64,000 nucleotides of DNA from positions 1 to 64,000 of the forward strand of contig NZ_JBEOMB010000013.1 in NCBI RefSeq assembly GCF_046000175.1. The letters are read 5' to 3'. Below, piece by piece: positions 10,203 through 18,227 of this stretch (the first letter of the stretch is position 1; each line of letters begins with the position of its first letter). The DNA comes from Rhodoplanes sp046000175 (GTDB lineage: Bacteria; Pseudomonadota; Alphaproteobacteria; Rhizobiales; Xanthobacteraceae). The notes under the pieces were generated by a model. That model had not been told where the DNA came from, searched no databases, and was given only the letters and a program-made list of their open reading frames with translations. The position numbers and the translations under genes were made by a program.

Positions 10203-10230
10203 TTAACCATCTGGTTTAACGAACCGTTAA
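10203..10230 (-). promoter_or_regulatory. CtrA-type binding sites upstream of flbT
   Basis: TTAACCAT at 10203-10210 and a full TTAA-N7-TTAA at 10216-10230. Both match the CtrA recognition motif known from Caulobacter and rhizobia. They end 31 bp before the flbT start, so the transcript leader would be very short or the site may act at an overlapping promoter. Confidence 0.6.
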
Positions 10231-10297
10231 GGGGAAAAACGTGCGTGTGTGCAAGGCGTTGGCCGGCGTCTCCGAGGTCCGGAGCGCGCCGCCCGCG

Positions 10298-11191
10298 TCA
10301 GGCGAGGCTGCGGGCCGTGTCGTCGAACAGCGAATCGACGCCGACGCGCTCGGGGATCAGCTTCTGGCGGAACGCATAGTCGATGATCAGCTCGAGCGAG
10401 CGACGGTTCGGCTCGATGCCGAAGCGCAGCGCCGCCGTGGCGTCGTCGGTCGGCAGCCCGCCGGCCGCCGTGCTCTCGCGGATCATTCTGTAAAGCTCGC
10501 GCACCACGTCGGGGCGGGTGGCGGCGATCTCCTCGCGGAGGACGAGCATGTGGTTGATCGGCACGCCGCCGTGCGACGCCGCCCAACGGTCGTTGGCCGC
10601 CTCGGGATCGGGCACCAGGGGCGCGAGGCGCGGATCGGGAAACTTGTCGCCGACGATCGCGGCGTCGAGCGCGCCGTCGAGCAACATCCGGACGAGATCC
10701 TCGCCTTCGGCGGCGCGGCGCACGAAGGGCGGATCCTGATAGCCGGCGACGTGGGCGTCCTCGAACGTCACCCAGTCGATGGTCTCGGGGGCGACGCCGT
10801 ACAGCTCCTCCAGCATGCCGCGCAGCCAGATGCCGGTGGTCTGGCTGTAGGCGCGCACGCCGACCCGCTTGCCGGCGAGATCGCCCGGCGCCAGCGGCCC
10901 GCGCTCGGGCAGGTAGGCGATGGTGTGGAGCTGGCCGCGGCCGACCACGGTGGCCGGGATCAGCCGGTAGGGCGCGCCGGCGACGCGGGCCTGCAGGAAG
11001 GTGCCGATGGCGAGCTCGCCGAAATCGAAGACGTGCTGGCGGACCATCGGCTTGAAGCCGCGATTGGCGACCGGGATGTCGGCGAAGTCGAACGCCACCA
11101 GGTCCGAGGCGACGGCGCCCGACTTGAGCGCCTTGGTATTCGGATGGGTGCCGAGCAGCGTGTGGAGCCGGAGCTTTTCCGGATGGCTCAT
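10298..11191 (-). CDS. NMT1/THI5-like substrate-binding-fold protein (4,5-dihydroxyphthalate decarboxylase-like)
   Basis: A 297-residue protein with the type-2 periplasmic-binding fold of the dihydroxyphthalate decarboxylase/NMT1 group. Landmarks are FGELAIGTFLQARVAG, the GVRAYSQTTGIWLRGMLEE stretch, and a C-terminal helix ending PERVGVDSLFDD. It has no signal peptide, unlike transport receptors and like the cytoplasmic decarboxylase-related members. The reaction and substrate are unknown. It has no evident flagellar role although it sits between flbT and the second flaF, so it looks like an insertion into the flagellar cluster. Confidence 0.78.
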   Translation of the reverse strand: MSHPEKLRLHTLLGTHPNTKALKSGAVASDLVAFDFADIPVANRGFKPMVRQHVFDFGELAIGTFLQARVAGAPYRLIPATVVGRGQLHTIAYLPERGPLAPGDLAGKRVGVRAYSQTTGIWLRGMLEELYGVAPETIDWVTFEDAHVAGYQDPPFVRRAAEGEDLVRMLLDGALDAAIVGDKFPDPRLAPLVPDPEAANDRWAASHGGVPINHMLVLREEIAATRPDVVRELYRMIRESTAAGGLPTDDATAALRFGIEPNRRSLELIIDYAFRQKLIPERVGVDSLFDDTARSLA

Positions 11192-11326
11192 GTCGTCGTC
11201 CCCTCTCGTCCTCGCCCGCCGAGGCCCCGGCAGGGCCCGCCAGAGCGGGTTCTGCCGGTATGGAGGCGGAAAATCAACGGCTTGGACGATGGGGCAGGGT
11301 TGCGCCGCGGCGGCGGCGCGTCGCCC

Positions 11327-11695
11327 TCAGGCCGGCTGGCCGAGCAGGCCGGCGGCGATCTCGCGGTTGATGTTGATCAGCGCGACGAGCGCCTCGGGCC
11401 GCGGCTCGCGCTGGATGTCGAGCGTGTGGTTCATCACGAACAGGCCGAGATTGGCGACGTTCTGGCGGATCGCCGCCGGCATCTGGTGGTCCGGGCTCGT
11501 GACCGAGGTGAGGAACACGGTCCAGAGCTTGCGATTGTAGAGCAGGGCGTCGAACAGGTCGGAGCGATCCTTCTCCCAGTCCTCGCGGACGTGCTGCAGG
11601 CGGGCCGCCGCCTTGAGCAGCAAGCGGGCTTCGAGCTCGCGCGGATTCGCGATCTGCTGCGCCACCTGTCCGTAGGCTTTCGCCGCGCTGTGCAT
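11327..11695 (-). CDS. flaF: FlaF flagellar biosynthesis regulator (copy 2)
   Basis: A 122-residue second FlaF. It starts MHSAAKAYGQVAQQIANPRE and has the family blocks LLYNRKLWTVFLTSV, LGLFVMNHTLDI and LININREIAAGLLG. The ATG at 11695 has AGGAG 8 nt upstream, better than the in-frame GTG 21 nt earlier. It lies directly downstream of flagellin 1 on the same strand, as flaF does in many Alphaproteobacteria, so this copy is probably the ancestral flagellin-linked one. Role by family: promotes flagellin synthesis and secretion. Confidence 0.9.
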   Translation of the reverse strand: MHSAAKAYGQVAQQIANPRELEARLLLKAAARLQHVREDWEKDRSDLFDALLYNRKLWTVFLTSVTSPDHQMPAAIRQNVANLGLFVMNHTLDIQREPRPEALVALININREIAAGLLGQPA

Positions 11696-11973
11696 CTCGG
11701 GGACTCCTGGTGCCACTGATCGGCAGGACGTCAGTTTTAGCGTCGTGCCGTTAAGACATGTTTATTCAGGCCGCCTGACTTGTGCAGGACGCGCGCCTGG
11801 TTCGTGCGGCTCGCGCGTAGCCGCATCGATCTCTTCTGGATCGTTTGGGATGATGTGGACGGCGCGGCGTGCGTCGGCCGGCGATCGTCACGGACCGCGG
11901 CGCCTGCCGTCCGGCGTCTCGGCGGTGTCGCGGGGCCGTGGCCCCGCGGTCCGCCGGAGCATGCTCGTCGGCG

Positions 11974-14250
11974 TCAGCCGAAGAGCCGCAGCACGGCCTG
12001 GTTCGCCTGGTTGGCGAGCGAGAGGGCCGTGGTGGAGAGCTGCTGGCGGGTCTGCAGGGCCAGCATGTTGGCGCCTTCCTCGTTGGTGTCCGCCAGGACG
12101 AGGTTGTCGGCGCCGATCTGCAGCGTGTTCACCATCTGCTTGGTGAAGTCCTGCCGCACCTGCACGGTCGACAGGTTCGAGCCGAACTTCGAGGCCTGGG
12201 TGCGCAGCGTGGTCAGCGCCGTGTTGATCGACTCGATCACCTGGTCGACGATCGTGTTGTCCTGGAAGGACGCGCCGTTCTGCTTGTTGAGGCCCAGGTT
12301 CGAAGACGAGTAGGTGACGCCCGTGATGGTCAGCGAGCTGGTGCCGCGCTCGTTGAAGGTGATCTTGAGGTCGTCGCCGTTGAGCAGGTTGATGCCGTTG
12401 TAGGAGGAGTCCTTCGACAGCCCGTCGATCTGGTTGAGGACGTCGTTGAAGTCCTTCTGCAGGCTCTCGCGGGTCGAGTTCGCCGTGCCCTCGTGCTTGA
12501 CGCCCTTGAGGGTCTGGGCGCTGGTGCCCAGCGCCGTGACCGTGTTGGTCGAGCCGCCGATCGCGAGCGTCGTCTGGCTGGTGCCCTCGGCCAGGCTGAT
12601 CGTGTAGGCCGTGCCGGTCACGCTGGTGGTCACGCCGGACAGGTTGGAGAGCGCCGCCGTGAACTCGGCGAGCGTCGACACCTGGGTCGTGCCCTTGCCG
12701 AACGTGATGGTCTGGGCGGCGCCGCCGTTGGCCGACACCGTGAACACGTCGCCCTCGGCGCCGCCGGCCGCGATCAGGCGGTCCATCAGGCTGGTCGAGG
12801 CGTAGCTGCCGGCCGTCATGTTGAGGGCCGTGGTGGCGACGCCCGCGGCGATCGAGAAGTCGACGTCGGCCGACTTGGCGACGATCTTCAGCTTGCCGGC
12901 CTCGTTGGTGATGTCGAGGTTGGCCCCGAGCATCGCGTTGGCCTTGAGCTTGGTGACCACGGAGTCGAGATCGTCGGTACCGGCGAGGCCGACCGTCTGT
13001 GTCTGCGGGCCGGTGCCGTCGTTGGGGTCGACCGTGATGGCGATATTGGTACCGGCGGCGAGGTCGGTGTCGATCTCGCCCAGCGTCAGGTCGCTGTTGA
13101 AGGTCTTGCTGAGCAGCGAGCCCATGCCGCCGCGGGCGCCGGTGCCGAAGTTGTAGTCGGCCTCGGCGAGACTGAGCCCCAGCGCGTCGGCGACGCCGAC
13201 GTCGGACAGCGCGAAGCCGATCGAGTTGCCGGTCGCTGCGCCGAGGCCGAGCGAGAAGGTGGTGCCGCTGATCGATGCCGTGGCCGCGCCGCGGTTCGAG
13301 TTGATCCAGGAGTTCAGCTCGGCGAGCGTCGACACCATGCCGCCGCCATGGCCGAACGTGACGGTCTTGTCGGCCTGGCCGGAGACCTTGAGGATCATGT
13401 TCGAGGTGCCGAGCGTGCCGCCGTTGTCGATGACGTTGTCGAGCAGGCTCTGCGAGTTGTGGGTCGTCGCGGTGAGACCGACGGCGGTCAGGGTGGCGGC
13501 CGTGGAGCCGGAGCCGGCGGCGCTGATCGAGAAGTCGACGTCGGCCGAGGCCGCGGTCAGCACCAGCTGGTGACCGGCGCTCTCGGTGATGTTGATGTAC
13601 TGGTCGAGCGTGTCGCCGGGCGTGCCGGACGTGGTGGCGTCGAACACCGCCTGGGTGGCGGCGAAGTCCGCTTCGGTGCCGGCCAGGTTGACGTTGAACG
13701 TCTTGGCGACGCCCGCCACCGTGATGCGGATCTGCACCGTGCCGGCCGCGCCGGCGCCGCCCGGACCGGCCGACAGGTCGGCCGTGCCGGTCTTGGTGCC
13801 GATCGTCTCGGCCATGTTGGTGAAGGACAGGTTGACGGCCTTCGCCGACAGGTCGTTGGCGCCGCCGGCGATCGCCGATCCGATCACCTCGGTTGGCAGC
13901 GAGCCGGTGATGCTCAGCGCGTCGTAGGTGGCGGCCGGAGCCGTCGCCGAGCGAGCCTGCTGGGCGATCGACTTCGCCGACTGCACCAGCTTGGTCAGCG
14001 ACGTGATGCCGTTGTTGGCGGCCTCGATGGTCTTGATCCCTTGCGCGATCGAGTCGAGCAGGGAGCTCAGGTCGCCGGCGCGATCGCTGAGCGACTGCGA
14101 GGTGAAGAAGTTCGACGGGTTGTCGAGCGCGGAATTGACCTTCTTGCCGGTGGCGAGACGGTTCTGGGTGGTCGCCATCAGGTCCGCGGTGGCCTGCAGC
14201 GACAGCAGGTTCTGGCGGACGCCGGCGGACAGGGTGATGTTGGACGACAT
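11974..14250 (-). CDS. fliC: Flagellin 1 (giant, 758 aa)
   Basis: A filament subunit of 758 residues, where 270-500 is common. The N-terminal core (SNITLSAGVRQNLLSLQATA, then RLATGKKVNSALDNP and FFTSQSLSDRAGDL) and the C-terminal core (LADTNEEGANMLALQTRQQL, ending QANQAVLRLFG) are classic flagellin. The central ~500 residues are beta-rich flagellin-IN modules; two copies carry the motif V(T)FG-x-G-x-x-VSTLAE(L/F). GGAGAGG precedes the ATG at 14250. It is nearly identical to flagellin 2 at both ends but diverges in the middle. Export is by the flagellar type III apparatus. Confidence 0.95.
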   Translation of the reverse strand: MSSNITLSAGVRQNLLSLQATADLMATTQNRLATGKKVNSALDNPSNFFTSQSLSDRAGDLSSLLDSIAQGIKTIEAANNGITSLTKLVQSAKSIAQQARSATAPAATYDALSITGSLPTEVIGSAIAGGANDLSAKAVNLSFTNMAETIGTKTGTADLSAGPGGAGAAGTVQIRITVAGVAKTFNVNLAGTEADFAATQAVFDATTSGTPGDTLDQYINITESAGHQLVLTAASADVDFSISAAGSGSTAATLTAVGLTATTHNSQSLLDNVIDNGGTLGTSNMILKVSGQADKTVTFGHGGGMVSTLAELNSWINSNRGAATASISGTTFSLGLGAATGNSIGFALSDVGVADALGLSLAEADYNFGTGARGGMGSLLSKTFNSDLTLGEIDTDLAAGTNIAITVDPNDGTGPQTQTVGLAGTDDLDSVVTKLKANAMLGANLDITNEAGKLKIVAKSADVDFSIAAGVATTALNMTAGSYASTSLMDRLIAAGGAEGDVFTVSANGGAAQTITFGKGTTQVSTLAEFTAALSNLSGVTTSVTGTAYTISLAEGTSQTTLAIGGSTNTVTALGTSAQTLKGVKHEGTANSTRESLQKDFNDVLNQIDGLSKDSSYNGINLLNGDDLKITFNERGTSSLTITGVTYSSSNLGLNKQNGASFQDNTIVDQVIESINTALTTLRTQASKFGSNLSTVQVRQDFTKQMVNTLQIGADNLVLADTNEEGANMLALQTRQQLSTTALSLANQANQAVLRLFG

Positions 14251-14743
14251 GGAAGCCTCTCCGTCGAAATCTCGGACCGGCGCGGAGGGCTCGCGGGTGG
14301 AGATTCGCGCCAGCCTCTTGCCGAACGTGGAGAGGTTAAGGTCGAGATCGTTAACGCCTCGATAACGACGTTGAAAAATGTGCGCCTGGATTCGGCTTTC
14401 TTTACGTATAAGCAATTTTTGCCGGGTCGGCTCCGGCGGGCCGGCAATCCCGGCCGCGCGACGCCCGTCGCGACGGCCGGCGGAGAGCCGCGACCGGGCG
14501 CTCGCGGGCGCCAAGTCGCGCGCGGCAACAGCTTCGGATCGTTGAAGAATCTGGAATTTGCCGGACCGTCGGGCGGGGGCTTTCGACGTCGGGACCGGGG
14601 CCGGGTGCGGCCGGCGCGGGTCGCTCGCGACGCCGCGGTCGCGGTCCCCTCTCGGTCGCCCGGCGGCGCCGCCGGGCGGTCCATAAAAAGTAAACGGCGG
14701 GGCCGAAGCCCCGCCGTCCGTGTTTGTGCGTAGACCGAGAGAC
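14251..14743. other. Intergenic region between the two flagellin genes
   Basis: 493 bp without a gene. It holds the 5' leader of flagellin 1, with TTAA half-sites at 14336 and 14351 that are 11 bp apart and so not a full CtrA box. The terminator of flagellin 2 lies at 14680-14717. I could not find a convincing sigma-54 or sigma-28 promoter for flagellin 1. Confidence 0.5.
14680..14717 (-). terminator. Intrinsic terminator of flagellin 2
   Basis: A perfect 10-bp stem (ACGGCGGGGC / GCCCCGCCGT, plus-strand 14694-14703 and 14708-14717) with a four-base loop. On the minus strand it is followed by TTTACTTTTTA. It lies 27 bp after the flagellin 2 stop codon, separating the two flagellin transcripts. 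Confidence 0.88.
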
Positions 14744-17017
14744 TCAGAACAGCCGCAGCACGGCCTGGTTCGCCTGGTTGGCGAGCGAGAGGGCCGTGGT
14801 GGAGAGCTGCTGGCGGGTCTGCAGGGCCAGCATGTTGGCGCCTTCCTCGTTCGAGTCGGCGAGAACGAGGGCGTCGGCACCGATCTGCAGGGTGTTCACC
14901 ATGCTCTTGGTGAAGTCCTGCCGGGTCTGGACCGTCGTCAGGTTCGAGCCGAACTTCGACGCCTGGGTGCGGAGCGACGTCAGGGCGTCGTTGATCGCCG
15001 AGATGGTCTCGTCGATCTTCGCGTTGTCCTGGAACGTGGTGCCGTTCTGCTTGTTCAGGCCGAGGTTGGAGGCGTTGTAGGTGACGCCCTTGATGGTCAG
15101 CGACGAGGAGTTGTCCTCGTTGAAGGCCACCTTGAGATCGTCGCCGTTGAGGAGGTTGATGCCGTTGTAGGAGGCATCCTTCGACAGGGCGTCGATCTGC
15201 GACAGGACGTCGTTGTAGTCCTTCTGCAGGCTCTCGCGGGTGGCGTTCGGATCACCCTCGTGCTTCACGCCCGACTTGGTCTGGGCGCTGGTGCCGATCG
15301 CCGCGAGCGTGTTGGTGGCGCCGCCGATGGTCAGCGTCGTCTGGCTGGTGCCCTGCGCGACACCGACCGAGAACGCCGAGCCGGTGACACTCGCGGTGAC
15401 GCCGGACAGGTTGCCGATCGCCGAGGTGAACTCGGCAATGGTCGAGACCTCGCCGACACCCTTGCCGAACGTGATCGTCTGGGCCGCGCCGCCGTTGGCC
15501 GCCACCGTCATGGTGTCGCCCTCGGTGCCGCCGCCGGCGATGACCTGGTCGAGCAGGCTGGTCGAGTTGTAGGAGCCGGCCGTCATGTTGAGGGCCGTGG
15601 TGGCGGTGCCGGCGGCGATCGAGAAGTCGACGTCGGCGGTCTTGGCGACCAGCTTCAGCTTGCCGGCCTGGTTGGTGATGTCGAGGTTGGCGTTCAGGGT
15701 CGCGTTGCCCTTCAGCTTCGCCACGACGGCGTCGAGGTCGTCGGTGCCGGCGAGACCGACCGTCTGGGTCTGCGCTCCGTTGCCGTCGTTGGCATTGACG
15801 GTGATGGAGATGCTGGTCCCGTTGGCGAGGTCGGTATCGATCTCGCCGAGCGTCAGGTCGCTGTTGAACGACTTCGACAGCGCCGAGCCCATGCCGCCAC
15901 GGGCGCCGGTGCCGAAGTTGTAGTCGGCGGTCGCCGCGCTGAGGCCGAGCGCCGTGGTGACGCCGACATCGGTCGCGTTGAAGCCGATCGCATTGCCCGC
16001 CCCGGCCGCCAGGCTCATCGAGAACGTGGTGCCGGAGATCGAGCCGGTCGCCGCGCCGCGATTGCTGTTGATCCAGGTGTTCAGCTCGGAGATGGTCGAG
16101 ACCTGACCACCGCTGTTGCCGAACGTGACGGTCTTGTCGGTCTGGCCGGTGACGCTCAGCACGAGGCTGGACGTGCCCGCCGTGCCACCATTGGCGGTGA
16201 CCTGGTCGAGCAGGCTGGTCGAGTTGTGCGTCGTGGCGGTCAGGCCGACGGCCGTCAGGGTGGCGGCGGTCGAGCCGGAGCCGGCGGCGCTGATCGAGAA
16301 GTCGACATCGGCCGAGGCCGCGGTCAGCACGAGCTGGTGGCCGGCGCTCTCGGTGATGTTGATGTACTGGTCGAGCGTGTCGCCCGGCGTGCCGGACGTG
16401 GTGGCGTCGAACACCGCCTGGGTGGCGGCGAAGTCGGCCTCGGTGCCGGCCAGGTTGACGTTGAACGTCTTGTCGACGCCCGACGCGGTGATCCGGATCT
16501 GCACCGTGCCGGCCGCGCCGGCGCCGCCCGGACCGGACGACAGGTCGGCCGTGCCGGTCTTGGTGCCGATCGTCTCGGCCAGGTTGGTGAACGACAGGTT
16601 GACGGCCTTCGCCGACAGGTCGTTGGCGCCGCCCGCGATGGTCGAGGAGATCGTCTCGGAGGGGAGCGTGCCGGTGACGTTCAGGGCGTCGTAGGTGGCG
16701 GCCGGAGCCGTCGCCGAGCGGGCCTGCTGGGCGATCGACTTCGCGGACTGCACGAGCTTGGTCAGCGAGGTGATGCCGTTGTTGGCCGCGTCGAGCGTCT
16801 TCACCGCCTGGCCGATCGAGTCGAGGAGCGAGTTGAGGTCGCCCGCCCGGTCGCTGAGCGACTGAGAGGTGAAGAAGTTCGACGGATTGTCGAGAGCCGA
16901 GTTGACCTTCTTGCCGGTGGCGAGACGGTTCTGCGTCGTCGCCATCATGTCCGCAGTCGACTGCAGCGAGAGCAGGTTCTGACGGACGCCGGCCGAGAGG
17001 GTGATACCGGAAGCCAT
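14744..17017 (-). CDS. fliC: Flagellin 2 (giant, 757 aa)
   Basis: A second large flagellin (757 residues) in tandem with flagellin 1. Its core ends are almost the same (ASGITLSAGVRQNLLSLQST, and LADSNEEGANMLALQTRQQL at the C-terminus). Two IN-type modules contain KTVTFGNSGGQVSTISELN and TITFGKGVGEVSTIAEF. The blocks around residues 130-250 (GTADLSSGPGGAGAAGTVQI, then QYINITESAGHQLVLTAASA) are also shared, so the pair arose by duplication. The ATG at 17017 follows GAAAGG; a TTG lies 9 nt upstream. A strong terminator follows. Confidence 0.95.
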   Translation of the reverse strand: MASGITLSAGVRQNLLSLQSTADMMATTQNRLATGKKVNSALDNPSNFFTSQSLSDRAGDLNSLLDSIGQAVKTLDAANNGITSLTKLVQSAKSIAQQARSATAPAATYDALNVTGTLPSETISSTIAGGANDLSAKAVNLSFTNLAETIGTKTGTADLSSGPGGAGAAGTVQIRITASGVDKTFNVNLAGTEADFAATQAVFDATTSGTPGDTLDQYINITESAGHQLVLTAASADVDFSISAAGSGSTAATLTAVGLTATTHNSTSLLDQVTANGGTAGTSSLVLSVTGQTDKTVTFGNSGGQVSTISELNTWINSNRGAATGSISGTTFSMSLAAGAGNAIGFNATDVGVTTALGLSAATADYNFGTGARGGMGSALSKSFNSDLTLGEIDTDLANGTSISITVNANDGNGAQTQTVGLAGTDDLDAVVAKLKGNATLNANLDITNQAGKLKLVAKTADVDFSIAAGTATTALNMTAGSYNSTSLLDQVIAGGGTEGDTMTVAANGGAAQTITFGKGVGEVSTIAEFTSAIGNLSGVTASVTGSAFSVGVAQGTSQTTLTIGGATNTLAAIGTSAQTKSGVKHEGDPNATRESLQKDYNDVLSQIDALSKDASYNGINLLNGDDLKVAFNEDNSSSLTIKGVTYNASNLGLNKQNGTTFQDNAKIDETISAINDALTSLRTQASKFGSNLTTVQTRQDFTKSMVNTLQIGADALVLADSNEEGANMLALQTRQQLSTTALSLANQANQAVLRLF

Positions 17018-17473
17018 GGAATTCAACCTTTCTGGTTGTGTGCCGTACTGGCGGTGGAGCTTCGACCTTCATGGTCGCCGGCCGTGATCGCACGGCGGGC
17101 CGTAAACAAGCGTAAATACGGCCCGTTAATTCCCGCCTAATTTCGGCTCTCCGCCGGGCGACCGAACACATTGGTTTCGATTAGGTTTTCATTAAGCATA
17201 CGGGGCCGCGAGACGGCGGCTCGATGCGCGCTGCGCGCGCCCTGCGACGACGTCCGCGCGGCGATATCCACGCGGCGATGCGCACGAGGAACCGGCGGGC
17301 GGGGAGCGGTGGCGCAGACGCGACGGCGTCGCGGCGCAGGCGGTCGATCGGCGCGCGACAAGCTCGGGCGGCGCGGAGGACGGGGCGTGACGTGCGGCGC
17401 GAGGAGAGAGACGGCGCGGGCCGAGCGCGGCACGTGGAGAGACCAGTGAGGAAGCGGGCCGACCTTGGCCGGA
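17018..17473. other. Intergenic region between flagellin 2 and flaG
   Basis: 456 bp with no credible gene. The part nearest flagellin 2 (17100-17200) is AT-richer than its surroundings and includes repeated TTAA and TAAATAC-like steps. It probably contains the flagellin promoter, but I cannot assign a sigma class. Confidence 0.45.
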
Positions 17474-17893
17474 TCAGACCTGCAGGTCGGCGTGCATCAA
17501 CACGTCGGCCGCACTCCTGCCTTCCTCGAGCGCCTTGTTGTAGGCGCGCATGCGCATCAGCGCCTCGTCGGGCACCTGGCGGAGCACCTGGCGGGAGCGC
17601 GAGTCGATCACCCGGAAGATCACCTCCCGGGTCTCGGGGTTGAGGACCACCACGCGGGTGGTCTGCTCGGCGGCTTGGCGCATCTGGGCGGCGAGCGGCT
17701 GCTCCTGGGACGGAGGATTGCCGTTCTGGCCGAGGTCCGGGTCCGTCGAGGTGGACTTGCTGGCGCCGAGTGCGGCGACCGTCTGGTGCTCGGGGAGCAC
17801 GGTGGGAACGGCCGGGGCCTCGACCGCCATGGGCCGCGCATGGTCGCCCATCGGGGCGACGCTCTGCGGCCTTATGGTGAGGCTCGTGTCCAT
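17474..17893 (-). CDS. flaG: FlaG-like flagellar protein
   Basis: A 139-residue protein with a disordered Pro/Ala/Gln-rich first half. A short conserved domain at the end contains VVVLNPETREVIFRVIDSRS and RQVPDEALMRMRAYNKALEE. That layout is the FlaG/YvyC type found in rhizobial flagellar clusters, where it affects filament length. The ATG at 17893 follows AGGA; an earlier in-frame start lacks support. It lies upstream of the flagellins on the same strand, but 456 bp away. The family name is moderately sure; the role here is inference. Confidence 0.7.
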   Translation of the reverse strand: MDTSLTIRPQSVAPMGDHARPMAVEAPAVPTVLPEHQTVAALGASKSTSTDPDLGQNGNPPSQEQPLAAQMRQAAEQTTRVVVLNPETREVIFRVIDSRSRQVLRQVPDEALMRMRAYNKALEEGRSAADVLMHADLQV

Positions 17894-18227
17894 GTGACGT
17901 CCTACCGGTGGGGCCGAACGTTCTGTCGGCTCCACGTTTTCCACCTTCCAATCCCATACTCATAAATGCTGCGCATTAAGGTCTTGTTAGAAAAGATGGT
18001 TATCGGGAAATACTTGGATGCGTAAAATTTTAACGAGTTCCGGTGCAGCCGCGGCGGGGCGGGCGAGTCGCGGTGCCGCCGGCGCCGGGGAGACGGCGCG
18101 ACAGGGAGCGAGCGATCGCCGGCGTCCAGGACGGCATCACCGCCGCGCCGTCGGCCCCGCCGGAGGGGCAGGGACCGGCCCAAGCCCTCGGCGGCGACGT
18201 CCGCCGAGGGGCGGCCGAGCGGCCGGA
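17894..18227. other. Intergenic region between flaG and the Cys-rich protein gene
   Basis: 334 bp. The 17955-18045 stretch is AT-rich (TTAAGG, TTAG and AAAATTTTAACG runs) and is the likely flaG promoter. No gene and no clear terminator were seen. Confidence 0.45.

Noticed and set aside
14336..14354. Possible full CtrA box before flagellin 1
   Set aside because: The two TTAA half-sites are 11 bases apart instead of 7.
14396..14430. Possible sigma-28 or sigma-54 promoter for flagellin 1
   Set aside because: The TAAAG and GCCGAA elements on the minus strand are too close together for sigma-28, and the GC/GG spacing does not fit sigma-54.
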